64,000 nucleotides of DNA from Novosphingobium chloroacetimidivorans (GCF_014204535.1 NZ_JACHLR010000005.1:1-64000); one strand, 5' to 3'. Positions 17,621 to 27,620 are shown, numbered from the stretch's first letter. Numbers and translations: made by a program. The notes: generated from the letters alone by a model not told the origin.

Positions 17621-18173
17621 GCGCCTAAGTGTTCCTTGTTACGTCAAATTCCGTGGCCTCCCTGATGGGGTTGTCGGCTGAATCGCCGACACTCATGCCA
17701 CCGACATGAGTAGATCAGGGGGCGGATTTTGTCACCTAGAACCCGCTCCATGTATGCGGCTATCCACATTGGCGGGCATCCAATCGGCGGACGGTTGGCC
17801 CCTCGGGGAGAGGCTGGGTTCCAAGGGGCAGGCACGCCCTTTCGGTCGTCTCAATGGGCGAAAACAGTGTGCAGGGTCCAAGGGCGGCATACGCCTTGGT
17901 CGTGGTTCAGGGCGCGAAAGCCCTGACGGCATCCAATCCGAGCAGGGTTGGGGTATGGGGGAGGAACCGCAACGCGGTTCCGGTTGGGGAGAGAGCATTC
18001 TCCCCAATGGTGCGGATCTGGCTCAATGCCAGTGACGCGCCACTGCTAGAGGGATGCAACGGGAGAGCGCAGCGTCTCCCTTGCCAAGATAGGCGTGGTA
18101 GTACCACGCACATCTTGCGGTCAGCGTAAGCGACGGTCTTTCTATCCCTTTGCCTCCGCTGACGGGTTCGGCA
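17621..18173. ncRNA. Array of about 13 consecutive stem-loops, candidate structured RNA
   Basis: No believable protein is encoded. From 17673 to 18163 nearly every base can be placed in a local hairpin: GTCGGC/GCCGAC (17673-17690), ACTCATG/CATGAGT (17691-17711), CCAATC/GGTTGG (17780-17798), AAGGGGC/GCCCTTT (17823-17842), CCAAGG.CG/CGCCTTGG (17878-17899), TCAGGGC/GCCCTGA (17907-17926), CCAATCC/GGGTTGG (17933-17951), GGAACCGC/GCGGTTCC (17963-17981), TTGGGGAGA/TCTCCCCAA (17984-18007), CTGGC/GCCAG (18018-18032), CAGTG/CACTG (18030-18045, sharing three bases with the preceding one), GGGAGA/TCTCCC (18061-18080), a two-tier stem CAAGAT + GCGTGGT / ACCACGC + ATCTTG (18085-18117), and GTCAGCG/CGCTGAC (18120-18163). 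The wobble pairs seen (T-G and G-T) pair as RNA only if the plus strand is transcribed. It lies between two minus-strand genes. Confidence 0.6.
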
Positions 18174-19229
18174 TCAGGTGATCTGCTGCCAAAGCTGGTG
18201 AGCCTCGCCATGTGACGCGAAGCTCCAGTAATGAGAATACAGGTCGGGATGATCTTCCCTCTTGAATATGAAATCGGGTCGCGTGCCGCTCTTCGTTGCT
18301 GAGGTTCGCGGTGACACAACGACAAGCGCGTCCTCATGGTCCGGGTCCACGAACGATAGCGTCATGGGCAGGAACCAAGCGCGATAAATTTTGAGCACAC
18401 CCGCTTTGGTGTGCCGCGATCTTGCTTTGCTTTCTATCGCTGCCTTCTCGGCGGCATACGAAGCCGCGAAGCGGTCGAGTGTCGTCCAGCATTTTTGAAG
18501 ATGCGCGGGAAACTGCTCTTCCTTCAGGAACCGCGTCCAGATTCCTACCGCGTCGGATGGTGGCATGTGCGAGAAGGGCTGCGGCGCATCCCCGTGCATG
18601 GCGACGATTTCGACCGTTGCGCCGCGAATGAGCGCATCCCTGATCTTGGGCCAGAAGTCAGCGTCGCTGCCTGCTTCCTGATTTATCATGTACCAGTGGT
18701 TTTGAGCGATCAGGACAATGCGCTTGCTCGCCCGCTGGAACAGATAGCCAAGGTCGCGGGCGCTTTTCTCCTGAAGGAATGCAAGGACCGGGACAGGTCG
18801 GGAGCCAAGACGTGAACGGGCGTCTTCGATCATCTGTTCAGGACTGAGGCCGAATTTTTCGAGGATCGGGCCGGTCAGGTCGCCCCGTTCGCACCATGCC
18901 CATATTAGTAGCAGACCGAAGAGGGCTGGCTTGTGCCTGTTCCGCAAGCTGACGACATTAGTTCTCACATAATCTGCGAGGTCCAATTCGTCCTTTTCTC
19001 CATCGGCTCGTCGAAAACTGATCTGAGCGTTTTCGGCTATCGCAGCGAGCGGACCGATTAAGGCGCGATATTTCGGCTTTCCGCCTCCGGGGCAGTTGTC
19101 CTTTATCACCTCATAGAGAGCCGCCGCCTGATCCTCGAAAATGCGTTTTTCTGACCGCTCGGCAGCGGCAACCGCTGCGCGAAGTATCTCCGGGTCGATC
19201 AGCTCGCGGGGAAGATTCTCGTAGGGCAT
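18174..19229 (-). CDS. Unrecognised 351-residue protein beside the defence genes
   Basis: The N-terminal 100 residues are helical and charged. A central hydrophobic helix (PALFGLLLIWAWCERG) is probably buried rather than a membrane anchor. Residues about 165-210 (RASKRIVLIAQNHWYMI, then IRDALIRGATVEIVAMHGDA) have the beta-helix-beta rhythm of phospholipase-D-like sensor domains, without a clear HKD motif. The last 80 residues are aromatic-rich. I do not recognise the family. It is encoded on the same strand as the methyltransferase operon but separated from it by the stem-loop array. Possible defence effector or regulator; confidence in the gene itself is high. Confidence 0.7.
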   Translation of the reverse strand: MPYENLPRELIDPEILRAAVAAAERSEKRIFEDQAAALYEVIKDNCPGGGKPKYRALIGPLAAIAENAQISFRRADGEKDELDLADYVRTNVVSLRNRHKPALFGLLLIWAWCERGDLTGPILEKFGLSPEQMIEDARSRLGSRPVPVLAFLQEKSARDLGYLFQRASKRIVLIAQNHWYMINQEAGSDADFWPKIRDALIRGATVEIVAMHGDAPQPFSHMPPSDAVGIWTRFLKEEQFPAHLQKCWTTLDRFAASYAAEKAAIESKARSRHTKAGVLKIYRAWFLPMTLSFVDPDHEDALVVVSPRTSATKSGTRPDFIFKREDHPDLYSHYWSFASHGEAHQLWQQIT

Positions 19230-19423
19230 TTCAACTGCATAGCAGCAGTCGCTGCTCGTTGGCAGATGTCGTTACCCTTATTTTACCCTGTTGTTGCCTG
19301 TCCTGTTCAACTCCCCGCCAATGTTCAGTCGGGGTAGCAAAATGAGGTCGGCGGGAATGCACCCGGCGGCGTCGCGACAGAGGTAACACAGACTGGCCAG
19401 TCGTCTTTCCAAGGACGACGACA

Positions 19424-19774
19424 ATGGAAATCCACATTGAAAGCCGCGAACGCCTTCTGAGCCTCGATTTTTTAGAGGGGCTGGCGATTCGGATTGCAGA
19501 CCTGAATCTTTCTCGTGTCAAAACGACGGACTGGCTTGCCAGTAAAATCTTCTTCTTCGACGGGACAATCTACGATTGGAATGGCAGGCCGCTCTATCTC
19601 GATAGCGACATAGTGGATCGGGCGTATGGGCGGGACATCGCCTGTAGCTGGAACAGCGAAGTGAAGATGTTCGCTGCGCGCCCGCCGATCCGGCGTCCGT
19701 CGCATCGGCTGCTATTGCGTCTGGCTTTGTGGGACAGTGCTATGAAGATCAATCTTACTCCTGTCCTTTCCTGA
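19424..19774 (+). CDS. Hypothetical protein, 116 residues
   Basis: ATG 19424 is preceded by AAGGACGACGACA, an acceptable ribosome binding site. The product has an acidic/hydrophobic N-terminal half (MEIHIESRERLLSLDFLEGL), aromatic-rich middle (FFFDGTIYDWNGRPLYL), and basic C-terminal part. No known motif. It is divergent from the unknown gene at 18,174-19,229, with a 194-base gap holding no other gene. It could be a small element-specific protein; the support is start signal and composition only. Confidence 0.45.
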   Translation: MEIHIESRERLLSLDFLEGLAIRIADLNLSRVKTTDWLASKIFFFDGTIYDWNGRPLYLDSDIVDRAYGRDIACSWNSEVKMFAARPPIRRPSHRLLLRLALWDSAMKINLTPVLS

Positions 19775-19856
19775 CATCACAGGCGGGCCGTTATCCCCCC
19801 GATAGCGGCCCGTAATTTTGAGAGATGTAGGCTCCACTTTTACGACGGAGACTCCC

Positions 19857-20615
19857 ATGACCTATCGTATCGACTACACTGGCGACGATTCCGACAACAG
19901 CAATGTGGTTGCCGCAAGCCATTATACTGCGCCTGAAATCCGCTATATCGAGATGCCGCGTCGCGGTTTCGGTATCCCGAGCATCGTCAAAACCTCCGCC
20001 GCCTTGTTGCTGGGCGGCGCGGTGCTGTTCGGACTGGAGGCACAGGGTCCGGTCGAGTTGCGCCCTTCGACGCTGATGGGAACCTATGACTCCCGCATTG
20101 AAGAGCAGGTGAAGGCTGCGGAGATGCGCGTTCAGGGTCGCTACGAGGGCTGGGCTGCACAGGTGAAGGCTTCTGCGGAGCAGAATGTCGAGCAATATAA
20201 GGCCAAGACCAATGGCTTGATCGCCGCCTATCAGGGGGGACTTGATCGCGCCAAAACCTATGCTCAGCTTACGGGCCAGTTGCAGTCGCAGCTCGTCGGT
20301 GCCCAGCTCAGCCGGACGGGCAACGAACAGTCCCTCGAAGTCGCTCTCATTAGTTGGGGTCGTCTTCTGGGCACGGGCCTGAACATCTATCACCCCGGTT
20401 CGGGCGATCAGGTGATGGGCTGGGCGGAAGTGAACAGCGACCGCCTAGAAGGCGAGCTGAACGATGCAGTGCTCAAGGGACAACGCGTTTCTATCGAAGG
20501 ATGGGACACGGGCCTTCCGTCCGCCGCTGAATTGCAGCGGCAGCTTGATGACGTCGAGCCATTGAAGGTGCCGCCGATGCCTGCGCTCGGTCCCGAACAC
20601 GGTTCGGATCGCTGA
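19857..20615 (+). CDS. Single-pass membrane protein of the mobilization module
   Basis: 252 residues from ATG 19857 (GGAG ribosome binding site 7 bases upstream). A cytoplasmic N-terminus of about 45 residues precedes one membrane segment (IVKTSAALLLGGAVLFGLE). The rest is an Ala/Gln/Glu-rich, probably coiled-coil periplasmic region (about 70-140), then a domain ending in a proline-rich tail (KVPPMPALGPEHG). It lies 10 bases before the coupling protein gene, so it probably assists DNA transfer at the membrane. I do not recognise a named family. Confidence 0.65.
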   Translation: MTYRIDYTGDDSDNSNVVAASHYTAPEIRYIEMPRRGFGIPSIVKTSAALLLGGAVLFGLEAQGPVELRPSTLMGTYDSRIEEQVKAAEMRVQGRYEGWAAQVKASAEQNVEQYKAKTNGLIAAYQGGLDRAKTYAQLTGQLQSQLVGAQLSRTGNEQSLEVALISWGRLLGTGLNIYHPGSGDQVMGWAEVNSDRLEGELNDAVLKGQRVSIEGWDTGLPSAAELQRQLDDVEPLKVPPMPALGPEHGSDR

Positions 20616-20625
20616 GAAGGCATGT

Positions 20626-22155
20626 ATGCGCCGCCGCTCCATGCTGCCGTTTCTGCAAACATTCGCCTCCGTGCATCGGGGCGTGGTGGAGCGGGATTAT
20701 GCCGATGCGTCACGACGCGAAGCGGCTCAGACAAGGGCGCAGATTGCGACGGCGCAGGCGTCAGGCGTCCTGGGCAATGGGCGTCTCGCAAATCTGCGCG
20801 ACGCCCAAGCCGCAAATCTCTTCGATCCGAACGGATTGTTTCTCGGGGCGCTGCATAAGCGCCCCTTGTTTTTCAGCGGTGACTCTCCGCTCCTTACCTA
20901 TGCCCGCACGGGTACTGGTAAGGGCCGCGATTTCATCCTGCCAAATCTGGCGCATAGCCGGAACCGCTCTATGGTCGTAATCGACCTGAAAGACGGAGAA
21001 AATTGCTGGGCAAGCCATGTCCACCGTCGCAACAATCTCGGTCATAAGATTGTCTATCTCAATCCGTTCGGGCTGCACGGCCTGCCGAATGCGCGGATCA
21101 ATCCGCTGCACAACCTCATCGACATCGTTCGCTCCGGCGAACAAATCGATACTGAGGCCGATGAGATTGCCCATATCCTCATCCCGCCATCGCCAAAGGA
21201 TCAGAATGGCGATTGGGTCGGGAGCGGCGCTCGGCGGATGCTCGCGCTCCGCATGGAATATCTTGCCCTGTTCGAGTCGGAATTGTGCAATCTGGGCGGG
21301 CTGTGGCGGTTTGTGAATTCATCGCAGGACGATCAGAACATGGCGTTTGCCATGATGACGACGTGCGGTGTGGAAGGTATTGAGCGCCGCGCCCATGCCA
21401 TCCAAGCGACGGCTATGGACGCACCGAAGCAGCAGGAAGCCTATAAGTCGGCCTGCATCGACGCGCTCAACGTATTTGAGCCGAACAAGAAACTGGAACG
21501 GGCTACCTCGGGCCACGATGTCGATCTGTCGGCGCTCAAGCATAGGCTGCATACGGTCTATCTGATGGCACCTAGCGACAAGCTCAGCGCCGTCGCGCCG
21601 TGGGTCAGCCTTATTATCAGTTATCTCATCGAAACCGTCGCGCGGGAGCGCGGTCCTGTCGCGACGACGTTGATCCTCGACGAGTTCGCCCAACTGCCAC
21701 CATCACCAGCAATCAAGAAGATGCTTCACCTCTATCGGGGGAAAGGGTTGCAGCCGTGGATATTCGCGCAAGGGCGTCATCTGCTCGAAGGCAAATGGTC
21801 TCGCGACGCAGTGAAGGATTTTGAGGACTCGGCTGCGATCCTGAACACCAGTTGCGTCGAGGACACCGACGTTATGGCCGATATTGAGAAGTGGAGCGGG
21901 AATCGCACAGTTCTCATGCACGGCATGAACCGCAGCGGCGGGACGGTGGAATCTGCTGGAGCGAACCTCGGCGAAAGTAAACGCGCTGTCATGCAGTCGG
22001 AGGACATTCGCAAGGTCGGCGACGGTCGGCAAATCATTCGCGTCGCGGGGATGCCGTATCTGTTGGATTGCGAGCGCGTACCGTTCTTCCACATCGATCC
22101 GTGGAAAAGTCAGATTCTTGATGTCCGTGATCTCCATAAGGGTATGCGGAAGTGA
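20626..22155 (+). CDS. VirD4/TraG-type conjugative coupling protein (ATPase)
   Basis: 509 residues. Walker A is ARTGTGKGRDFILPN (93-107, with TraG-type GTGKG), Walker B is TTLILDEFAQLPP, and the all-alpha-domain/C-terminal motif YRGKGLQPWIFAQ follows. Coupling proteins carry the relaxosome to a type IV secretion channel. It has no obvious N-terminal membrane anchor of its own (FLQTFASVHRGV is short), so the preceding membrane protein may supply that function. The stop overlaps the next GTG. No mating-pore genes are seen in the window, implying use of a helper system. Confidence 0.9.
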   Translation: MRRRSMLPFLQTFASVHRGVVERDYADASRREAAQTRAQIATAQASGVLGNGRLANLRDAQAANLFDPNGLFLGALHKRPLFFSGDSPLLTYARTGTGKGRDFILPNLAHSRNRSMVVIDLKDGENCWASHVHRRNNLGHKIVYLNPFGLHGLPNARINPLHNLIDIVRSGEQIDTEADEIAHILIPPSPKDQNGDWVGSGARRMLALRMEYLALFESELCNLGGLWRFVNSSQDDQNMAFAMMTTCGVEGIERRAHAIQATAMDAPKQQEAYKSACIDALNVFEPNKKLERATSGHDVDLSALKHRLHTVYLMAPSDKLSAVAPWVSLIISYLIETVARERGPVATTLILDEFAQLPPSPAIKKMLHLYRGKGLQPWIFAQGRHLLEGKWSRDAVKDFEDSAAILNTSCVEDTDVMADIEKWSGNRTVLMHGMNRSGGTVESAGANLGESKRAVMQSEDIRKVGDGRQIIRVAGMPYLLDCERVPFFHIDPWKSQILDVRDLHKGMRK

Positions 22156-22544
22156 CCGGGGATAGCGCAGCGGTTCGCGCGATCAGCCCGCGTTTTGCGT
22201 CGGTGAGTGTGGCGCAATCCGCGCCTGCTACCGTTCCACCTGAACGCGCGGCGGAAGTGTGTGAGAAAGCTGAGCGCGTAACCGCGAAGGCAGAGGCACA
22301 CTTTGAAAAGCATCGCCAGCTCTGGACCAACCGCCAGTACGGGCAGCTTCTCGCCCGTGATGGCGAGCGCATGGCGTTCCGACCAAATGGAATGGCCGAT
22401 GATCGCAAAGCGCATCTAATGCGGGCGGCGGATCATCTGGTGAGGCAGAAACAGGTTCAGCGGATTTCCAAGATTGCTCGTGCCGCTCAGAAAATGATGA
22501 TGGAAGGGCAAACCAACCGACGCCAGCACGAAATGGGGAGGTAA
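22152..22544 (+). CDS. Hypothetical protein coupled to the coupling-protein gene
   Basis: 130 residues starting at GTG 22152, which overlaps the TGA of the coupling protein (GTGA). The protein is strongly basic and alanine-rich (ERVTAKAEAHFEKHRQ, then RKAHLMRAADHLVRQKQVQR), suggesting nucleic-acid binding. No known motif. The tight coupling argues that it acts with the transfer ATPase, perhaps as a relaxosome accessory factor; this is inference from position. Confidence 0.6.
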   Translation: MTGDSAAVRAISPRFASVSVAQSAPATVPPERAAEVCEKAERVTAKAEAHFEKHRQLWTNRQYGQLLARDGERMAFRPNGMADDRKAHLMRAADHLVRQKQVQRISKIARAAQKMMMEGQTNRRQHEMGR

Positions 22545-22561
22545 CAAAACTCCATGTAAGT

Positions 22562-22591
22562 TTGATAATATGAAATAATATGTGGTATTAT
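22562..22591 (+). promoter_or_regulatory. Strong AT-rich sigma-70 promoter
   Basis: TTGATA (22562-22567), 18 bases, TATTAT (22586-22591), in a conspicuously AT-rich patch of an otherwise GC-rich element. It faces the small gene and recombinase downstream. The expected transcription start is about 22597. Confidence 0.6.
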
Positions 22592-22595
22592 AAAA

Positions 22596-22694
22596 ATGGG
22601 GATTACGAGTATCTTCGCAAAACGCGAATTCGAAAGTCGTATGCCTTACGCGAGAACCCGGAACATATTCTTCGGCTATATCGCTGAACACTAA
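22596..22694 (+). CDS. Possible leaderless 32-residue peptide
   Basis: ATG 22596 coincides with the predicted start point of the promoter at 22562-22591 and opens a 32-codon frame (MGITSIFAKREFESRM at its start, ending YIAEH). There is no ribosome binding site, so it could only be read as a leaderless message. It may equally be part of an untranslated leader. No homolog is recognised. Confidence 0.2.
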   Translation: MGITSIFAKREFESRMPYARTRNIFFGYIAEH

Positions 22695-22772
22695 AAGCGA
22701 TGGGCCGTGGGAAAGACTATTCCCCCGACTGACTAACGGTAAATTTTTAGATCGGACTCTCTCACTGCTCAA

Positions 22773-23125
22773 ATGAGCGCCGCGTTAGCGGCGGGGACGG
22801 GTTTGATGAAGTTGCTATCGGCAGAGGAAATGCAGGAACTCCGCACTGAGCTTGCGGGATTTTGTATTTCTGACGAGCGCAAGGACGAGCTGATCCGTTT
22901 TCTCGATGCTATCGCCGCCTCGTTTATCCATCAGGCATTCGGCAAAAGCCCTGTCCAGTTGTCTCTTTCCGCCCGTGCAAACTATGCTTTCAATGGCGCG
23001 GAAACCCATGCTAATCTCCCAAAATCCGAGATTTCGGAGCTTGTTGACCTCGCCGGGAATTCGAAGTGCGAGGGCGCGATCAACACCAAAAGCCCCCGCA
23101 AAACAGGGGGGAGGCAGGCAGCGCC

Positions 23126-23129
<4 letters not shown>
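22773..23129 (+). CDS. Small acidic protein coupled to the recombinase
   Basis: 118 residues. The N-terminal half is acidic (LLSAEEMQELRTELAGF, then DERKDELIRFLDAI). The C-terminal end is basic. An alternative start at ATG 22806 gives 107 residues with a better upstream purine run. The stop overlaps the recombinase ATG (ATGA). Such small partner genes next to large serine recombinases may be directionality or regulatory factors, but I see no motif to prove it. Confidence 0.6.
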
Positions 23130-24838
<1,709 letters not shown>

Positions 24839-24887
24839 AGCGGGCAGCTTGCTTGTTTCGGGCTCTTCGCGCGCCTATATTTCGCCC

Positions 24888-25277
24888 ATGAACAGCATGA
24901 ACCGTGCCTCTTTCTATCTTCCCCAGGCTGGCCGCATGATCGAGGCGCCGCGCAGTGCGCGGGCCAGGTTCGCCATCGGCAGCATCGTGCGGCACAAGCT
25001 GCACGACTTTCGCGGCGTGGTTTTCGACATAGACCCGGTCTTCGCCAACAGCGAAGAGTGGTACGAATCCATCCCCGCCGATGTGCGTCCACAGCGCGAG
25101 CAGCCGTTCTACCACCTTCTGGCCGAGAGCGAGGACAGCAGCTACGTCGCTTACGTCAGCCAGCAGAACCTGCTGGAAGACGGTGAAAGCGGGCCGGTGG
25201 ACCACCCTTCCATCGCGCAGATGTTCCACGATTATGCCGGCGGTCACTACCAGATACGCCGGGGCATGGCACACTAA
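24888..25277 (+). CDS. hspQ: Heat shock protein HspQ (YccV-like, hemimethylated-DNA-binding fold)
   Basis: 129 residues from ATG 24888 (an in-frame start at 24897 is possible). The HspQ core is clear: FAIGSIVRHKLHDFRGVVFDIDP, then NSEEWYESIPADVRP and QPFYHLLAE, with YVAYVSQQNLL near the end. HspQ family members bind DNA/partner proteins and in enterobacteria modulate Lon activity; the alphaproteobacterial role is less studied. This is the first chromosomal gene right of the island. The C-terminus (HDYAGGHYQIRRGMAH) is slightly longer than in E. coli. Confidence 0.9.
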   Translation: MNSMNRASFYLPQAGRMIEAPRSARARFAIGSIVRHKLHDFRGVVFDIDPVFANSEEWYESIPADVRPQREQPFYHLLAESEDSSYVAYVSQQNLLEDGESGPVDHPSIAQMFHDYAGGHYQIRRGMAH

Positions 25278-25293
25278 GCCGGCGTCTGCGGCG

Positions 25294-25758
25294 TCAGCCT
25301 GCGGGGTTTGCGCCTCGCAGGTGATCGCGCCCTTCCGCGCCCGCGATGATGGGTGCCGTGCCGAAACTGCGCTCAACCCGCAAGTAGGAGAGCGCCAGCG
25401 TGGCGATCTGCCAGCGCCCGTCACGCTTGACGTACGTTTCCAGGTAGTGACCCCATCCGTTGTTCTGGCTGCCGTCCTCCCAGATGTTGTAGTCTTCCAT
25501 GGCCCAGACACCCGTGGCGCTCTCCGGTCCGGTCAATTCGATCTCCGGCATGTGGCCGTGGTGCACGCTCTGAAGGATGGTCATGCCGCGCGCATAGTCC
25601 ATGAAGGCATCGCGGCCTTCGAAGCGTTGGCCGCCGGCCCTGGTCAGATCCACGACGATGTCAGGCGCGAACCCCTGGGCATAGAGGTCCCAGTCCTTCG
25701 TATCCAGCGCGCGGAAGTAGCGAGCCTTCAGCTTCCGGATTTCCTCGATATCGTCCAT
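25294..25758 (-). CDS. NTF2-like / SnoaL-like protein
   Basis: 154 residues with the SnoaL/NTF2 fold pattern: IRKLKARYFRALDTKDWD at the start, FEGRDAFMDYARG, the HHGHMPEIEL strand and WGHYLETYVKRDGRWQI. Such proteins are small cone-shaped enzymes or ligand binders (isomerases, dehydratases, hydroxysteroid-type); substrate cannot be predicted. A Tyr/Asp pair near the start (YFRALDTKD) is common to many members. Convergent with hspQ, ending 16 bases from it. Confidence 0.8.
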   Translation of the reverse strand: MDDIEEIRKLKARYFRALDTKDWDLYAQGFAPDIVVDLTRAGGQRFEGRDAFMDYARGMTILQSVHHGHMPEIELTGPESATGVWAMEDYNIWEDGSQNNGWGHYLETYVKRDGRWQIATLALSYLRVERSFGTAPIIAGAEGRDHLRGANPAG

Positions 25759-25834
25759 CGCGCGATCCTCTCTTTTGTTTGGAGAGCATGCTATGGTGCC
25801 TGATCGTCCAGCACCAGTCCCCGCAAGGACAGAT

Positions 25835-26713
25835 CTAGCTCTTCAGCTTCCAGCCAGACCGCAGCACCATGTAGGTCACCGTGGCGAGCAGCGCATTGAC
25901 CACGCCCAGGCCGATGGCGGAGTGCAGCACCGCGGCGTTGGTGTCGCCGATATCGCTCACGCCCAGGAAGCCGAAGCGGAAGCCGGAAATGACATAGAAA
26001 AAGGGATTGAAACGGCTGATCGTCTGGAATGCAGGCGCCAGGTTGTCGATCACGTAGAACGTGCCCGACAGGAGGGAGAGCGGCGCGATCACGAAATTTG
26101 TGATGGCGGCGTTGTGGTCGAACTTCTCCGCCCAGATCGAGGACAGGAAGCCGAGCAGCGCCAGGAAGAACGATCCCATCAGCCCGAACCACACGATCGC
26201 CCAGGGATGCGCCGGGCGAAGGTGCACGTCGGGCCACAGCAGCATCGCACCGGTCAGCGCCAGGCCGACCAGGATCGCGCGCGTCACGGCCGCAGAGGTC
26301 ATCGCCAGCATCAGCTCGCCCTCGGTGAGCGGCGGCATGAGGAAGTCGATGATCGTGCCCTGGATCTTTCCCGAGAGAAAGGAGAAGCTCGCGTTGGCAA
26401 AGGCGTTCTGCATCATGCCCATGACGATCAGGCCCGGCGCCACGAAGGTCGCGAAGTTGACGCCGAGAACTTCCTTGCCGCCGCGGCCCAGCGCAACGGA
26501 GAAGATCACCAGGAACAGCAGCGTCGTGATCGCGGGCGCCCAGATGGTCTGGGTCTGGACCTTGAAGAAACGGCGCACCTCCTTCATATACAGGGTCTTG
26601 AGCCCGATCCAGTTCACCTGGTGGATCACAGGCTCTCCCATCGCCGGAAAGCTGCGAGGTTGCGGGATCTGGGCGGGCGAAATGAGTTCCGCCGAAGAGG
26701 GTTGATCGGCCAT
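25835..26713 (-). CDS. ABC-2 type transporter permease
   Basis: 292 residues from ATG 26713. A short proline-rich N-terminus precedes an ABC-2 membrane domain with about six hydrophobic segments (PAITTLLFLVIFSVAL, then VAPGLIVMGMMQNAF, and so on), and the signature region near PLSLLSGTFYVIDNL and FNPFFYVISGFRFGF. It would form the channel of an exporter (drug, polysaccharide or lipid type). No ATP-binding partner gene lies next to it, which is unusual. It is divergent from gcrA. Confidence 0.88.
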   Translation of the reverse strand: MADQPSSAELISPAQIPQPRSFPAMGEPVIHQVNWIGLKTLYMKEVRRFFKVQTQTIWAPAITTLLFLVIFSVALGRGGKEVLGVNFATFVAPGLIVMGMMQNAFANASFSFLSGKIQGTIIDFLMPPLTEGELMLAMTSAAVTRAILVGLALTGAMLLWPDVHLRPAHPWAIVWFGLMGSFFLALLGFLSSIWAEKFDHNAAITNFVIAPLSLLSGTFYVIDNLAPAFQTISRFNPFFYVISGFRFGFLGVSDIGDTNAAVLHSAIGLGVVNALLATVTYMVLRSGWKLKS

Positions 26714-26865
26714 GGTGCCGCGACTATCGGCTGGCCGCTCCGCAGGCAAGTCCTGCGGCCGGAAGCTGGCCCGAATAGCTGCAGTCGCAGCGACAAGATT
26801 GTGGCACCTGTCGGTGCCGATGATGATGCAAGGCCTCGGTGCGAGGCGGAACGAACGGATTGCAG

Positions 26866-27567
26866 ATGAGCTGGACGGACGAGCGGATCGAGAAGCTGCG
26901 GAAGATGTGGGAGGGCGGTGCCACCGCCAGCCAGATCGCCGACGACCTGGGTGGCGTCAGCCGCAACGCCGTGATCGGCAAGGCCCACCGCCTCGGCCTC
27001 AAGGCGCGACCTTCTCCGGTGAAGCCGAACGAAAAGCCCGCCCGTCCTGCGCCGGTGGCCAAGCGCCCTGCGGCAGAATCGCGCGACGATGAGCAGGAAG
27101 CACCGGCGGCGCGTCCCGAGCCGGTCGCTGCCGCTCCTGCCGTGGAGCGCCCTGCTCCCACGCCGACGCCGGCACCTGTGAGCGCCGCGCCCGCAGAGCC
27201 AGCTGCCGACGAGCCGGTTCGCGCGCCGCAGCCGCGCATCGTCTCGGTCGGGCCTGGCGGCTTCCTGCGTCAGGGTCCGGGCGATCAGCAGCAGCCGATC
27301 CCACCCGCGCCGCCGCGTCGCCTCGTGCCGGCCAAGCCCAGCGCCGAGATCGCCGACAAGACCAGTCTGCTCGACCTCAACGATCGCATCTGCCGCTGGC
27401 CGATGGGTCACCCGGGCGAGCCGGACTTCCACTTCTGCGGTGACAAGGTGAACCCTGGCTTCCCGTACTGCGTCGACCACTGCGGCCGGGCCTACCAGGC
27501 GCAGCTACCCCGCGGTGCGCGCCGTCCTCCCCCACCCCTCCCCTTCGGTGGGCCTCGAGTGCGGTAA
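26866..27567 (+). CDS. gcrA: Cell-cycle regulator GcrA
   Basis: 233 residues from ATG 26866, the start that gives the conserved MSWTDERIEKLRKMW. The N-terminal homeodomain-like segment (GGATASQIADDLGGVSRNAV) binds DNA around methylated GANTC sites and sigma-70. A long Pro/Ala-rich linker (about 55-125) follows, then the C-terminal sigma-binding part with LLDLNDRICRWPMGHPGEP and a Cys/His-containing region (DFHFCGDKVNPGFPYCVDHC). GcrA with CcrM drives cell-cycle transcription in alphaproteobacteria. The linker is longer than in Caulobacter. Confidence 0.93.
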   Translation: MSWTDERIEKLRKMWEGGATASQIADDLGGVSRNAVIGKAHRLGLKARPSPVKPNEKPARPAPVAKRPAAESRDDEQEAPAARPEPVAAAPAVERPAPTPTPAPVSAAPAEPAADEPVRAPQPRIVSVGPGGFLRQGPGDQQQPIPPAPPRRLVPAKPSAEIADKTSLLDLNDRICRWPMGHPGEPDFHFCGDKVNPGFPYCVDHCGRAYQAQLPRGARRPPPPLPFGGPRVR

Positions 27568-27581
27568 GCCCCATTGGGTCG

Positions 27582-27620
27582 CCGTCGTCCCGGGCTCGAC
27601 CCGGGACCGGTTCCGGCAGT
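27582..27620. repeat. REP-like palindromic intergenic repeat
   Basis: GTCCCGGG, CTCGA, CCCGGGAC: a palindromic unit after the gcrA stop. The same unit recurs at about 54,142 and 54,225 (an inverted pair), with a variant at 36,537 and 36,603. It is likely a chromosome-wide family of mobile REP-type units. Confidence 0.7.

Noticed and set aside
17706..18129. Overlapping short frames on both strands in the stem-loop array
   Set aside because: None has a start signal or protein-like composition, and the stems explain the sequence better.
17673..18163. CRISPR array or integron attC array
   Set aside because: The stems differ from each other in sequence and spacing; there is no repeated unit of constant length with spacers and no core-site motif.
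11539..19229. Assignment of the minus-strand cluster to DISARM or BREX
   Set aside because: No DrmA/DrmB or BrxL/PglZ-like genes are present; only the methyltransferase type is loosely shared.
22416..22772. Minus-strand frame opposite the transfer genes
   Set aside because: It spans the AT-rich promoter and overlaps the end of a coupled plus-strand gene; no motif support.
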